A DNA stretch of 64,000 nt, taken from NCBI RefSeq assembly GCF_910596095.1, contig NC_056550.1:25845001-25909000 (forward strand). The letters are read 5' to 3'. Under the pieces are notes generated by a model. The model made no database searches. It was given only the letters and a program-made list of their open reading frames with translations, and had not been told where the DNA came from. The translations under genes were made by a program, and so were the position numbers. Below, in pieces: positions 38,889 through 52,613 of the stretch (its first letter is position 1; each line of letters begins with the position of its first letter). This DNA is from Thunnus maccoyii (lineage: Eukaryota > Chordata > Actinopteri > Scombriformes > Scombridae).

Positions 38889-41800
38889 GTTCTCTCTTTT
38901 TTATATACATTTCTTTTACTGTTTCTAATCATTTACATCCATTAATTATCACCTCTGTTCGACCCTGCGTATCATTTAAAGCAGTTTTCATGCGCACTCA
39001 CTCCAGTTTTCAGTAAAACCATCCCTCCTCTCTTCGCTCAGACTTAATTCAGAAAGCTCTTCCTCTGTCTACCTCTCTGTAGCCCCAGAGGACAGGGTTC
39101 AGTCAATGAGCCCCTCTCTCAGATTTTGTTATTTTGTTATTGTGTAATGGCCTCCAAAGGTTGATGGATGGCTCCTCTACAGGTCTCCCTGAGGAGCAAA
39201 CCCTCTATCTAGACATTAATCTACTGCTGTGAGACAGACACGCTTGTTTAGCTAGCACAAAGCCCAGTAAGCTGTTGTCTCTGAGAAAAAGCTTGCCGTC
39301 TCCAGAGCCACTGGAGGCTGCGATGGCTGGAGCCAGAGTAATGACCTGTGAAATCCACCGATAGAGTTGTCCTGTTGCACACAGGTCCGCCGGCACCGGG
39401 CCTTGTTCGCGGCCTGCCGCTGATTTATCAGCGCGCCTCTCCTGGTGCCACTGGCTTTGTGGAGTTTTATGAGCATTGACCAAAAGTTCGCAGTTTAAAG
39501 TAAAAAAGAAAAAAAGCTTAGAAAGACAAGAACATGCTTTCTACTTTTACTTCTTTTGTGGATTTTCCACTGGAGCAACTTGACATTAAACTCCTAAAAC
39601 AGCTTGAAATGCATTAAAGCAGAAAAATACAATTATTTGGTTAAATTGTTACTATATGAGTTTCAGTTCCAGTGGTGTATCATAGCAATGGTTTCAAATA
39701 TTTACTCTCCTCTGTCCTGTGAAATTGTCAATATTTTCTCTCCTCCTCAATCAGATTAGGATGTGAGGCTGAATGTTAAGGAGAGGAGCCTTTGAAGGTG
39801 GTAAGCAGAGTAGCTGTGTCTTCCCCAGAGCAGATTATAGAAAGATCAGAAGGGTAAACTTCCCGCTGGCACCTTCTGTCTGCTAGATACAGTTTGACTT
39901 TGTTACCTCAGTTTCACAGCAGAGGGAGATTCCTTCTTATTCCTGCCCTGTGGGTGTTAGAAGAAACTGCTCGCTGGGATAGAAACAGCTTTTTTTTCAT
40001 GTCAAAAAAATCGCTTTTGAGCAATAACTTCTCTTGTTTTTTTGACTTCATATTTTAGTTTCTCCTTTCCTCTCTGCTGTTTAGATAAGGTTCTTTACCA
40101 CATTATAAATTAAAGCCTGATTTATAACAGCACATCAGAAAATGTGTTAAATGTCAAAAGTCATGATAGACGCTCTGTGCAGCAGTGATTTGAGCTAATA
40201 TTAGCATGCTAACATGTTTGAATTGACAGTGTTAACATGCTGATGTTTAGCAGGTCATGTTAACTATGTTCACCATCTAAGTTTAGCTTTCTAGCATGCT
40301 AATTAAAGCCGAGGCTGATGTGAATGTCATTAGTTTTGCAGGTATTTGGTCATAAACACAAAGTAGACAAAGTAGAAGGACCCTGAGGAGATGTGACAGA
40401 TCCTGTCTCAAAGCTGAGATTAGATGCTTTCCTTTTTAATACTTGAATGCTTTTCCCTCGGTGATGTCATCAGGAGACACATCGTTATGTGCTGATGGCC
40501 ACTGCCTTTTTTTAACTGTACTGTATGTTAAATGTATAGCTATGAATGTCCTATGTACCTATTTTTAACAGGTCAAAATCTTGTTATATTGAAGAACATA
40601 TTCAGATTTTAGCCAAGACTGCAAAAACCAATAAATCAGCAGCGGCTAATCCAAAATTCTGCCAACAAGGAAAAGACAACAAGGAAAATCTCTACATTGG
40701 TTCCCTGTAAACACTAATTGACTTTAAAACCTACTAATTATTTGGTGCATGGGTTTGCATTACAATGTGTCGGGTTTGCTGGTTATGAAGATCATAAGGT
40801 GAATCCCTGCTAACAATCCCCATGAAGCCCCCATCAACCTTTTAAAACAGCCTCCTAGTAGAGCCGAGAAAAGCATAAAACATTAATATTATCAAACCCA
40901 AGCTTCAATCTTTTTATTCCAGCTTTTAAGGAGTTGTAATTATTTTATTTATGTTACGAATTAAAAATACTCAAGAAATGACTGCATTTAGTTGATAATT
41001 CGTAACCTCAGAACCATATTTGCCTTACAAACCCAATAAATAAATGTTGTGCTGCTGATTCAGGATTTTATTTACTTGTTCTATCTTCACATTTGCATTT
41101 GGATCCAATGAATTCTTGCAGCACTCATAATACGGCTCAGACATCTCCGTCTCACGTCTTACAGGTAGCTTAGCGGCAATTGAAAAAGTGTTTATGGAGC
41201 CAAGGTGACATCAGATACCATGACTAATCAATATGTTTTCTCTCTTGCCTGCTTGCCCTTCAGGTGTCCGTGAATTCAGAGGGAAGGAGGTGGAGTTCAT
41301 CTGGTGTAATAAAAGTAAAGCTCGGAGGGAAAATGTGACAGATGTTGGAGGCCTGTGCCAGTGAGAAAAGCGAGAGTGGGACTGTCAGACTTGTCGACTC
41401 CGCCGTAGTGATGGATGGAGAGTGAGGTAAGACGGATGACATCGTCTGTCTGAGGCCGTGTTGTCATAGTGGAGGATTGCCGCTTGTCTTAACCTCTCAA
41501 TATCAGAGAGCAAACTGAAGTTTGTTTACACTGCTCCAGTGGAGTGATTTAGAATGAGGGGCGAGGGGAGACGTGGGTGTAGAAGGTATGCTCGCTGGAG
41601 GGTCGGATCAGGTTTCTAAACATTCCCTTTGAAATCGAATAGCAACCGTCCCCGGCGTTTTAAACTCAACCAGGCCGCGTTCGGTTACAATCCTCAAGGT
41701 AAAGAGGAGTCCAAACAAAAATACAAACAGAGAAAATTAAACATCAATATCAGTGTAGGCCTTTAAATACACATAATCAGTCAACATCATGCCTGGATCC

Positions 41801-42714
41801 TGCCCAGTGATAAAGCAGAATATTAAAAAAGAAATGCCAAACAAATGATCAAAACTGTTCCCAGCAGACATCTTTATTTTGACGCTACTGTATATGTTGT
41901 GTATTATGTTATGTAGATTGTTCTCAGGCTGCAGAGGTGAGTAAAACCGTTTTCCTGCACGTGAAAAGGTAAGTAAAACAAGTATATTTGTTGCGTCCCG
42001 TGTATCGATTGCTCTCTTCACACATTGCATTATGGACAAAGCTTATTTCTGGCTTTTAAACAAAGGCCGGAGTTAAGCTGATTGATTTACCGCATCTTGT
42101 GTTGCTAAAACAATACGATGTCCCAAGGAAAAAAAAACACAAAAAAACATCCCTGGAGATGAACTTGCTGAACGCTCTTCAAAACAACACGGGGTTTGGG
42201 GTGTGTGTTATTGCGATGGAAGATGGATTGGAGTCTGGCTTATTTTGCCAAGAGTCAGGTGTGGGGCGGTGGGGGCGGTGGGGGTCAGGGAATGGTGTAT
42301 CGGCGCTGGGGGTGAGGGAGGAGGAGGAGGGGATATTAGGCTCATTTCCAACCCCGGCCTGAAGTCAGTGCTGGGTTGGGCTGTTGGGTATATACAGTAT
42401 GTGTGTGTGTTGGGGTGGTGGGGGGGGGGGGTTGGCGGGGGGTTGGGATTACACTGTCACACTGTTCATACTGTTTATGCATACCAGGCCACTGTGAGTG
42501 CCTCTTTGTCGCGTAAGTGTTTACTTGAATTTATTTTGGGAGAATTCCACATGACTGGGACGGGGATCTCTATAAATTATGGAATCGAGCGCTTTGTGTA
42601 ATGATAACTTCTGTCAGTTAGTCAGTCTGTGTGACAGTGTTTTTAAGAGTGTGTAAATACAGGGGTGGTGAAAGAGGGAGAGGGGCGTCTGTGTGTTGAA
42701 TGGTGCTGCAGACT
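38889..42714. other. intergenic, no gene recognised
   Basis: Includes a GC-balanced complex stretch (39180-39480), a dispersed repeat (40195-40400) and G-rich tracts at 42250-42450. No gene or RNA is supported. Confidence 0.45.
40195..40400 (+). repeat. interspersed GCATGCTAAC-type repeat
   Basis: Text TATTAGCATGCTAACATG, TTCTAGCATGCTAATTAAAG and GAATGTCATTAGTTTTGCAG is characteristic of a common short repeat in fish intergenic DNA. Only one copy is seen here. Confidence 0.5.
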
Positions 42715-43070
42715 TTCTTTTTCATTTCAGCAGAACAATAACAATACTTTAAATTGAACTTCTTGCACCACTTTCACCACGTTTTCACCAGCAGCGACAT
42801 GTACAGTATCTAAGCACATTTACATGTCTGTCGCACATAATGAGTATCTCACATCTATTCCACTATATTTCACAGGGGAAGTGTTGTACTTTTTTGCTCC
42901 ACTAATTTCATCTGACAGCTGTAGCTGATTGTTTTTATATACAAACATTTGTAAAATATGGTGCTTTGTTATACTCCACCTCCAACCAGCTGCAGCAATA
43001 AAATGCTGCTTACACATGAAGGCATCAGTCATAATCATCCCACAGTATAATATTTATAATTACATGCAGG
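42715..43070 (-). repeat. degraded copy of the AAGTAC/GTGGAGTA family
   Basis: CACATCTATTCCACTATATT, TTGTACTTTTTTGCTCCACT and CAATAAAATGCTGCTTACAC parallel the family at 26130-26690 in parts. Further matching text (GACTTTTACTTGTAATGGAG) lies at 43438-43457. Confidence 0.45.
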
Positions 43071-43619
43071 GAATTTCTGAATAAAGAGTGCATGAATGGT
43101 CAATTTAATAGCTGTTCTGGAGCTTTCAATCATATCTCATCATCTTTATCAGTAGATGGCGTTTATCAGTTGTCGGGGGGATTGAGGATGTTCAGATTTA
43201 CATTTTTTCTTTTGAGGACTTATCATCCATGTTGGCTTGAAAGTCTAAAAGCTCATTCTTGACCTGCTGGTAAAGATCAAGCGATATAACTGAAAGCTCC
43301 AGAGAAGCTGTTAAATGGACCTTGAGATGAGATTATTTTGTCAGCATGCTGTGTCTAAGATCAGGAATGAATTTTCAACCTCAATACTTAACTACATTCT
43401 GCTGATAGTTCCTCTAATCTTTTATTTAAGCAAAAGGACTTTTACTTGTAATGGAGTATTTTTATGAATAAATCTACCTTGGAAATTGCCTATAAATATA
43501 TAACTGGTTATATTGTACTCAACTGGAGCCACCTTTAGCATTCTGCCCATGATGTATGACCCCTAAATCCACCATAACCCTTGATATCTCTTCATCCATA
43601 TCACCAGTAATACAGAACA

Positions 43620-43840
43620 TGGATGTAACTAAAGGTTATTTCCTCAGTTTCAATGTGGTTTTCATGTTATTGACTGTCTAATTGTTTAGTCTAGTCCATA
43701 AATTAGAATCTCAGAGCCCCAAGGTGTCGTCTTCCAGTTGCATATTTTGCCTGAACAGTAAAAAAAAACCCCAAACAAACAATGAAATTCAGTTTATAAT
43801 GATATGAGGTTGAAAAATGCTGCAAATACTCACATTGGTG
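43620..43840 (+). mobile_element. AACTAACGATT-type MITE, degraded copy
   Basis: TGTAACTAAAGGTTATTTCC at the left, then CAGAGCCCCAAGGTGTCG, TGCATATTTTGCCTGAAC and AAATTCAGTTTATAATGAT. The right end is lost. Confidence 0.5.
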
Positions 43841-45399
43841 AAGCTTGAATCTACAGTTTTTTTTGGTCATTTTTATTTTTACAAGTCAGAGAAAGCAGCA
43901 GTTTTCATCTCAGTTACAGCTCATACATACAACCAGCAGGTCAAAAGTGACATCCGCCGTCAAGGGTTAATACAACTGTGGCCCATGCTGGTGTCTCTCT
44001 GGGATCACACAGCTATATTGTCTTCTGTCCCGTCAGAGAGCTGTTCTGCCGTTACTGAAAGATTATTTGATTTGAGCAACTTAGCGCCAAATCAAAAAGC
44101 CGAATTATTCTGTGGTTGCCTCCGGTCTAGAGCTCTACTTTTCTCAGTGGAAAACACTTAAAAGATGCCACAAGTTTGTGGGTTAGAGACACAAGGTAGT
44201 GCAGCGCCAAGCCATACACTCACCCGATACCCACATGGAATGAGTGGCTGAAACTTAATCACTAGCTATATATTGAAAGTGTTGGCATGTCAGAGGCATG
44301 TACAGGTCTCCGCTGTTATCAAGATCATCAGATGAGCACGCAGTGGAAACAGAAGACATCTACATTTCTTTTGGCAAGCACTTGAAATTAGAAACTGTGG
44401 TCGTAGATAACTAAAAACCTGAGCCAATGTTGTAAAAAAAGATATTTTTTAGGTGTTCCTTTCACTATAGAAGACATACTATTATATACTGTTGTACTAA
44501 TCTTAAAGAGTTACTATATTGGGAGCTTTTAATGTGAAAAACTCAGGAAATTGTTTGTTTGCTGCGTGTAATGAGATACATTAAGTTTAAGGATTTCAAT
44601 CTCAAGTGTGTAAACTAACAGATTAAACAATTATGTTTAATTAAGACTGAAGCACTCTCAGGTTGTGTTTCCTTCAAGTACAACAGCACCATCTAGTGGC
44701 TCTAGTAGGAAATGTGTCCACCAGTCATAGTAGAGATAGGAGATAGAAAACCTGGGCTGACTGGGGTTTTCACATCCAGATTTTTCCTTTATTTGATAAT
44801 TCAGTTCAATTGGGGTGCAATTTAAAAGTATTAATTGTTACTAAAGGGAAATATTATTTAACAGTGGTGCTGATGACGGCTTCAAGAGAGGATGAAAGCT
44901 CAAATCAAGTCTTGACATCGTGTAAGTTTGGGCTGTTGAGAAAGTCAGTCAGGGTACCTTTTTGAATATATATTGTGTTTTACGAGATCAAACCAGCCCC
45001 AAACTACAACCAAGAGAAGCAGCAAATCCATACATTTTGAGAGACAAATTTGTTTTTAGTTAATTTTCTGTTATGTATTAAATGTACCTTGTGGAGTTCC
45101 CTTGTCAACAAAGAAAAGCTATTTTTACCTTGAGTATAACTCACCAGAACGTAGGCTATTTTTACATATTTTAAATCCTGCATTGTTTACACCCACGTTT
45201 ACTACCTTGCATTCTTCTTCTTTACTGCTTTTGCTGACACATTCCTGTGTTTCTTGACACATTACGGCCATCTGTAGATTAGTGGAATAGTGCGAAACCA
45301 TTGGCAGGAATGCGTATCGCGTCACAGGAGGTCAAAATCTCCACAGGGCAACTTAAATTGTAAATAGTATGTACAACAACAAAAAAAAGTCCCAAATCA
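43841..45399. other. intergenic, no gene recognised
   Basis: AT-rich; a 114-codon open frame at 43817-44161 has no family signature. Nothing else is supported. Confidence 0.5.
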
Positions 45400-47844
45400 G
45401 AGTTAAGGTTGTACCATTTATTAGTCAATTTGACAAGTGGCACGATACAAGTATTGATGACACTGTCCTACCCTGAAAGGCTCTTTAATTCGAAATAAAT
45501 AGGTTGAAAAGAGAACAACATTCCACTGAGATGGTTAGTAGATCTAAAAAAAAAAAAAAGAAAAATCACAACTGAAAACATTTTTTTTCTCCCAAATTAC
45601 AAGAATTACAAAACATTTTCATATGAACACTTTGCATTACCCCATAGCCTATTACACGGTAGTGAGAAGTGACATTTTAAATGAGCCTAGAAATGTGTAA
45701 AAACATATACAGTATATCCTGAGATATATTGGAAAAAGACACTAAATGATGTGCACCTGTAACACATGTGATATGAGAATACACTCCTTTTGTTTTTCTG
45801 CTGATCCTGAATGGAAACTACCTCTATTACGTGAATCTAAACCCCTCTTACTGTTTCAATAAGGCATCAAATATTTGTCCATTTCATACATTTCCCCCCA
45901 AAACAATACAGACAAGAAAATAAAATGGCACAGTCTCCATCCTATGCTCTAGGGGTACTCCTTATTGAACAACCTGAAATTCTAGCTATCTTTGGGGTAA
46001 TGCCTTTGTGTTTAGTCTTTGACAGAAAGAAAGGCACAGTCTGCAGAGCAGGATTAGACAGAAGAGTTCAGTCGAAGTGCTTTGTTGCTGAACTCCTCTC
46101 AAGGGAGCAGAAAGTAGCACACATTGTTGTGGTTTCTTTTCCGTTACATCAGATAAAGACTTTTTTTTTTCTTCTCTGGGAGGCCAGGCCTGCAGCTCCT
46201 GAACCCATGCAGGCAAGTGAAATGAGACGTCTGCAGCTGCAAGTTAAAAAAAAAAAGACAAAAAAACCCTGGCATTTCAGTACTAGACATTTTGAAAACC
46301 AGTAGCTACAGACACAATGAAATCTGGAGTTTTGTGGTCAGCAACAAACAATGCCGAGCCGCTTATTGTCGGGGTTTTCTTCCACACCCAGCCGCTCCCC
46401 TCGACGCTTTCAAAGCAGTTGCCTTCAGCGGTCTCAGGAGGGGGAAGAACCTCGTCAGGTGAAACCGTCCACGATCGTCCTGCCCTTTCAACACGAGCAC
46501 TTATTCTCTGATTTCTGTCCCGTGTTAATTACAAGTCCGAGATGATTAAAGTTGCTGGTGAATACCCTGTCGAAGTGGAAACTGAAGCGAAGAAGACAGA
46601 AGAGCAAACCTCAGCCAGGACCCGAGTCTTATCTGAGCGCCGGGGAGGAACAGAGATACTGTATCTTGACTCCCCACATGCTTCAACCCATTTGGAAAAA
46701 AACTGCACTGATAAACCGGCTGCACTGTGCTATGAAACTTCTTTTTGAGCCTGATAATGGTGCACACACAGTTCAACACCGCAAGCTTTTCATTACACAG
46801 AAATAAAGCTGTTGTCTGCTGCTCAAACTGGTCGCCGGTACTAACACAAATACAACATGAGAGTCCAGTACATTTAGAGCTATATAATAAAAACAATTAT
46901 ATATGGACAAAATGATAGTATACCCTGGAGGGAAAGGTTCTCCTATCCCAAACGAAATGAATATACATAATGCAGCAAATGTTGAGTAAAACAGAGGTAG
47001 CTAATTTATGAAACATTACAAAAATAAACATAACTATTGACTCAATACTACTAAGAATTAAAAAAGGTGTTTTTCATTACCTATTGATTGATATGGATTC
47101 ACAACACTGACACATTATGAACTAAATATCTGCTAGCCATTAAAAGAAGCTAACCCTCCCGGTCATGCCGACCCTTTCGTAATTTCTTCATTTCGTCTTT
47201 TATCTGCAGTGTACGTTATTATAACAAAGCAGAGAAACAGGAGATATGGATGAATGTACGGAAATTAACATTCATATTTTTTCGCATAGATTAACCAACC
47301 TACATCCAGTGGTTATCATAGTGGGCTAAATCAGATTAAAAGAAAAATGCTTTGAATTTCTGGCAGCTGCTGACTCAAAACATTTGAAAAGGGCATCGGT
47401 TTTGCAGACACCCTGCATTCCCTTCAACAAAGTTCTTGACCTTGAGCTATTTTTCTCAAGAACTCCGGTAACTATGTAATTTTGGACCCACTGCAACCAC
47501 ACAATTATCAGGAAAAGACCATTTTGCAAACTCTTGCATCTCTGTGGGCTTGAAGCTTTATGATTTAAAGTCTTTGCCCTTCCTCCGCTGCCATTTTCTT
47601 GAACATTTTGTAGACATAAGGAAATAAATTACCATAATCAATAACCAACAGTCTGTCCTTTTTTTCCCCCCATTTAGGTTTTGTTTTAGCTAAAAATGGT
47701 CTTTTACTGGAAGAAATTGGAAGAGCAAATTAACCTCCGTCTCCTGATGATTTCCCCGTCCAAAGTTTTATCTAGTTTGCTTGGAACTTTAAATTCCCTC
47801 TTTATGCTTCAATGCCCGTGTAGTTTGCTTTGTCTAGTGTCCAG
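45400..47844 (-). other. cbx2: probable long cbx2 3' UTR
   Basis: About 2.4 kb after the cbx2 stop with few interspersed repeats and no recognisable gene. The first convincing minus-strand AATAAA that I found (TTTATT on the + strand) is at 45417-45422. Several short open frames here, on both strands, show no family signature. A shorter UTR ending at a weaker signal cannot be excluded. Confidence 0.4.
45417..45422 (-). terminator. candidate cbx2 polyadenylation signal
   Basis: AATAAA on the minus strand about 2.4 kb past the cbx2 stop. It was chosen because the intervening sequence lacks a clear closer hexamer; this is an inference from position. Confidence 0.3.
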
Positions 47845-50800
47845 TCAGTAGTTTCGGATGCTGAAGAAGCCGACACTGGTGGGTGACTCTTTGACTGTGA
47901 CGGTGACTAGATTAGCAGTGACATCCGTGACGAACACGTGTTCTATCAGGCTGCGTGTGGGCTTCCAGTCCTGGTTCTGGACCATCACGGAGCGATCCTG
48001 AACGGCGTAGGAGGAGTCCTGGTCGGAATCTGAGCTGCTCTCCTCTTCGCCGGTGCTCATTTCGTTCATTTTGGCTTTCTTGCCGTCTTTGGAGGCCGAC
48101 CTCTCTTGCTGGCTCTGGACCTCTGTGGAGGATTTATGCACACCGCTCTTCTCCAGCCTGCTTTGGGCTCTTGAGGTCTGGATTTCAGTCGTTTCTTTGA
48201 CTTTGTCTGCTCCAGACTGGTTCTTCCTGGCCTGCAGTCCTCCAGGGGTAGCTGGACTCTGGGCGGGTTTATACTCCTGATTTTGGGTTACAGTAGTTTT
48301 CCTTGCCGGGGTCGTTGCATTTCTCAGACCTGACGCTGGTGTAGTGCCGTTTCCGGGAGCATCTTTGCTTTGCACCCGTTTGTTCTGAAGGTTGAGCGGC
48401 TGAAGGCCAGAACCTTGATTGGTGGAGGCGTTCTTGGATGGTAAGGAAGCCACTGCTTTAGTATTGGGTATCCTCTGCAGTGTTGACATGGGGGTCTGAG
48501 GTTTCTTTTGTCCATTGGGGGAGCTTAGTGTATGCTGAGTGGTTCCTTGAATGGGGTGTTTGGATGTATTCAAATTCAACGCTGCAACTCCTTTTGATTT
48601 ACTGGCAGCTGCTTTCAAATCCAGACTTGTCTCGCTGCTCATACTGGAGATGGACAGTTTACCCTCAGTGACATTCCTGCTTTGGCTGGATTTGTTCAGA
48701 GAGAGGGGGGAAGGCTGGACTGACCTGCCAGATCCAACAGAGCTCATGGAGTTTTTAATAGCCCCTCCCTGGGCCAGAGAGCTCCTGTTCTGACCACCCA
48801 CTGTATCCCTGGCCGAGCCCCGGTGGAAACCCATGAAGGTGAAGCTGGCCGGGTGAACGGGCTTCTTGATCGCTCCGGGAAGATCTGTATCTTTGGACGT
48901 CTTGAGAATTTTGCGAGGGCCCTTGCTCTGTTGAAATTCCTTCACTTCAGGGGGCAGAGGTTTTCTGCGTCGTTTCTTCGCGGGCTCCTGTTTCGCCATA
49001 ACAATCTGTGCTTTCTTCTGAGGGACAGGATGAAGGTCTCGTGTTCTGACACCCGGGTTTGCTTGTTTAACGTGGCTGCTGCTGTTGTTGGTGTCGTCGT
49101 CGTCGTCGTCCGATGAGGATGAAGAGGAGGAGCATGAGGAGGAGGAATCAGAGGACGATGATGATGAGCCAGATGAGGAGCTGCTCGACTTTGGAGCTTC
49201 AGGCACATTTTCCTAAATTTAAAAAAAAAAAAAGAAAACAGTGAATATTGTGAACTAAAAAACACAACGCCAACAAAGACAGGTGTTCCCGTCTGAATTA
49301 TACTTACAAGGATTTTTCGTGGTCGTCCTCTCGGTCTCTTCCCTCTCTTACGCAACAGAAGCTCCTTTTCTTGTTCTCTACAAAACACATTTCAACGATT
49401 GTTAAACTGAGAAATGATGTTGCTAAATTTGAAGGGTTTAGTCAAGATGACTAACTACAACATTGATGGGAATATGATGCAATCAATGGCACGACTCTTA
49501 ACAAGAACTGAAATACAGAAGTATGTATATCTCACTAAACTTGTAAGCGAGACATCACTCCTTTTATAACTAGATCTAATGTGTTTTAACTTCAAACTTA
49601 TTTGCTTTGTTTCAGATTTCAGGTGTTTCTCTACTTCTTGATGCAATGTAAAAAAAGGTAATGGCTAGAAAAAATTGAAGTCTGTAATCATATGTATGTT
49701 CGAGTGTTACAAGGTTGATTTTAATGTTAAAAGACAGACGGGTCATTAGGCGTGTCACCAACGGCGTGTTTTGATGAAGACACTCACTTCTTGTTGAAAG
49801 CAGCCAACAGTCTCGGGTCAAGGATGTTTTCTTGGGGCTCCCAGCTGTTGTGTCTGAAATTAATTGACATGAAGAGTGTTACACAGCACAGTATTCATAA
49901 AAATAAAAAAAAAAAGCAGCGCAGCCCAGAAATATTAAAAAAGGTGCCCTGCAGCCACAACAGTAACCTCCAAAATTTAGAAAAAAATGACCTCTCAATA
50001 GAGTTCATTCATTTAGTAACAGAGGGCTCTCTTGTCCCGGCAGCCGTAAACTTACTACAGGCTACATGTATGTTACCTGAGGGAAATTATTTAACGACTA
50101 AGAAATACCGTCCGTGGCAGCTTTCCCAAAACAGTGTAAAAACTCAAATCTGTCATACAGCTGTAACAAATGAGGTGATACTGTAAATGAGAATTTCTTT
50201 GCTTCAAAGAGGTGTATAAACCAAATCAATACAACACTATAGAAACGAGCAGACAGATATTTTGGCAACTTGTAATATCTTTTATCTTCATAATGAGTAA
50301 AATTCCTTACCTAGAAAATTTCCTATCGATTAATCAAAGATGCCAATTATTCAAGATTTGCTGCATTTCACAGTCATACATGGTGATAAACTGAATATCA
50401 ACTTGAAAACATCACCACAGCCTCTGAGAAATTGTTAATAGCTTTTTCTTGACTGTTTTTTTTAAACATTATATAGACTAAACGATTAATCAAGAAAGTA
50501 AAAATATGCAGATGAACCAATAATGAAAACGTGTCAATTTATATCAACCACCGATGTCCACAGCTCTGTACAGTTCTATTTATACTTTATATAGTCTTAT
50601 TACCCATGTAGATACAGTATTAATAACCCACAATATTAAATAGTAGAATCATGATAAATGAGATTAATTAAATCAAAAGTTAGGCTTTAGTTGTTTTTTT
50701 CTGCCACACCCAAACCTGGAAATGATTTGTAATGATGAATAGATTTTGTATCCCAACACCACCAATCAATCATTTTGAGAAACCAGATGTGTACTCCTGA

Positions 50801-51679
50801 ACTGGTTTATATGTAGTAGTGTGAGTTAATGAGAGCAATTTGCAAAAAGATTATTCCTCTAGTCACATTGTACTTTTTTTTTTAGAGCAAAATGTCAAGT
50901 ATAAGTGGTCAAATGGCTTTATCATCCATGAATCCCTATTAAAAAAGGTTTCCACAGTTTCTAGGATTATCTGTTCTTTACTCCAAAAAGGGCAAAGTGG
51001 AGAGTTTGATGCATATTCTGGAGATGCTACAGAGAAACGTGTGTTGAATTTATCAGTTTGGGGGTCACTTGAGTGAAATATCACTGAAAGTATTTTACAA
51101 CTCGTCTCCCACAGCCACTGAATCAGATTCAGTTTTTTTTCTATTATTTTTTTTGTCTCCACAGTACAGCAAACCAGGAAGGAAGAACATTTCCAGGTCA
51201 TGAAAGTGCTCTGAAATTTATGGGAAGCTCTAAAAATAACATGTTTATTGCACCGCTGCTGATAGCACAGTATGGAGTATCTTTCAGATAGCTGAGATTA
51301 CTTTGTTTTGCAGTTTCAGTGAAGCATCTGTGTATCATAACAAAGTCCAGCGCTGAACTACCAAAGTGTCTAATTGTGCTTTTTTTTTTAGGTGTACTCT
51401 ACCTTTTTTTTCTAGACCGCTTCCTTCTTGTGCTTTACAAGCTGTATTGTGATTATATGATAATTTGTACAACATTAGCAAAACAAAAACTTTCAGTTTA
51501 CTGCAAATTAAAAAGCTGAAAACAGGCCATTTTGTTTTTTTTCCCCCTGAAGTGATCTGGACTACAGCATATGTTATGACCTTTCTCCTCATCACTTGTT
51601 GTTGAAGGGCCTATTCTGATCAGCAGTCACCAGTGAAATAATCAACCCCCACCCTTTTTCCCTACCACACACACACACA

Positions 51680-51752
<73 letters not shown>

Positions 51753-52613
51753 GCACACACACACACACACACACACAAAGGATGTGGGTCTAACAGAAAG
51801 CCATGGAGCTGGCAGGCAACAGTGTGCATTGATGGTGGATTACAGCAACAATGTGGAGTGAACAGAAAGGGCAAGTGACAAGAAATGAAGGCAGACTGAA
51901 GCATTACAAGCAGAAAAATTAAACCTTAGGTGTTTAAAGACTGTTACATCTTATTTTCAAAAAGCTATAAATCAAATATCAAATAGTAAACTTGACTGAA
52001 TGATTGATTTCAAAGCCACACACAAAAACTTGATGGATTCAGGTCAGGAATAAAATGTGTTAAACATTACGGTTTTATGAATAAATACAGGCATAAAAAG
52101 CAGAGAGATAGCACTAATGTAGCCTAAATAAATATTTTCTCTGGCTTTTTTGCTAACTTCCTAAATTTGAGATGTTATGAACAATAGGAGGCATATGCAA
52201 AGGCAGAATTTGTGTAGCTGTATTTGAATAAACTGCCTTCGGGAACAAAATGTAACACCATCCCGTCGTTGTTGTAGTTTAGACTCGTTGCTTTTACCCC
52301 AAAAAATCACGGTTTAGCTTAAGAGTTTTAACGAAAAGCAACAAGCGACACGTTGTTGTTGTTTTCATTGTTTCGGGGCAGAGCAGCACCACTTGTACTT
52401 ACTTGGATGACCATCCCCTCCACTTCACAAGAAACTCCAACTTTCCCTGAAAGAAAACGGAGAGGGAGAGAGAGAAAACGTTGGCAAACAGACGCCAGAA
52501 ACGACGCGGATTTAAAAGTTAAAACGTTTCACAGCTCTGACCTTTCTGAGTCGTTTGTTTAAAATGCATTCCGCATCAAAAACCTGCTCTCCCACGGCGC
52601 TCAGTTCCTCCAT
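47845..52613 (-). CDS. cbx2: chromobox protein CBX2, Polycomb PRC1 reader (5 coding exons)
   Basis: Nuclear Polycomb protein that reads H3K27me3 and helps recruit and compact PRC1-bound chromatin. Coding exons, 5' to 3' on the - strand: 52613-52542, 52446-52403, 49853-49788, 49377-49308, 49212-47845; all junctions are AG/GT and in phase, giving 539 residues (human CBX2 has 532). Residues 1-60 are the chromodomain, with the aromatic cage F12, W33 and W36 (motifs [36 protein letters not shown]). Exon 4 carries the AT-hook [12 protein letters not shown] (71-82). A Ser/Asp-rich low-complexity run follows (about 93-125), then [14 protein letters not shown] and [10 protein letters not shown] blocks shared with mammals. 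After a long diverged, Ser/Thr/Gln-rich middle comes the C-terminal RING1-binding Pc box (about 498-539, [20 protein letters not shown]). The ATG begins [12 protein letters not shown], as in mammals. It lies downstream of enpp7 in the same orientation. Confidence 0.96.
51666..51777 (+). repeat. (AC)n microsatellite, about 112 bp, in cbx2 intron 2
   Basis: Nearly pure AC dinucleotide array with one internal ATA interruption and a GCACGC interruption near its 3' end. It lies in the 2.5-kb second intron of cbx2 and is the longest simple repeat in the window. Confidence 0.97.

Noticed and set aside
43817..44161. 114-codon plus-strand open frame
   Set aside because: Begins inside a degraded MITE copy and shows no recognisable domain.
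45925..46896. Several 64-126-codon frames on both strands
   Set aside because: They fall in the probable cbx2 3' UTR, overlap each other and lack family signatures.
48942..49388. 148-codon minus-strand frame running through cbx2 exon 4 and intron 4
   Set aside because: It is the exon 4 frame read through an AT-rich intron into the wrong frame of exon 5; splicing at 49308/49212 restores the CBX2 frame.
51592..51904. Cys/Val-rich minus-strand frames
   Set aside because: Pure translation of the AC microsatellite.
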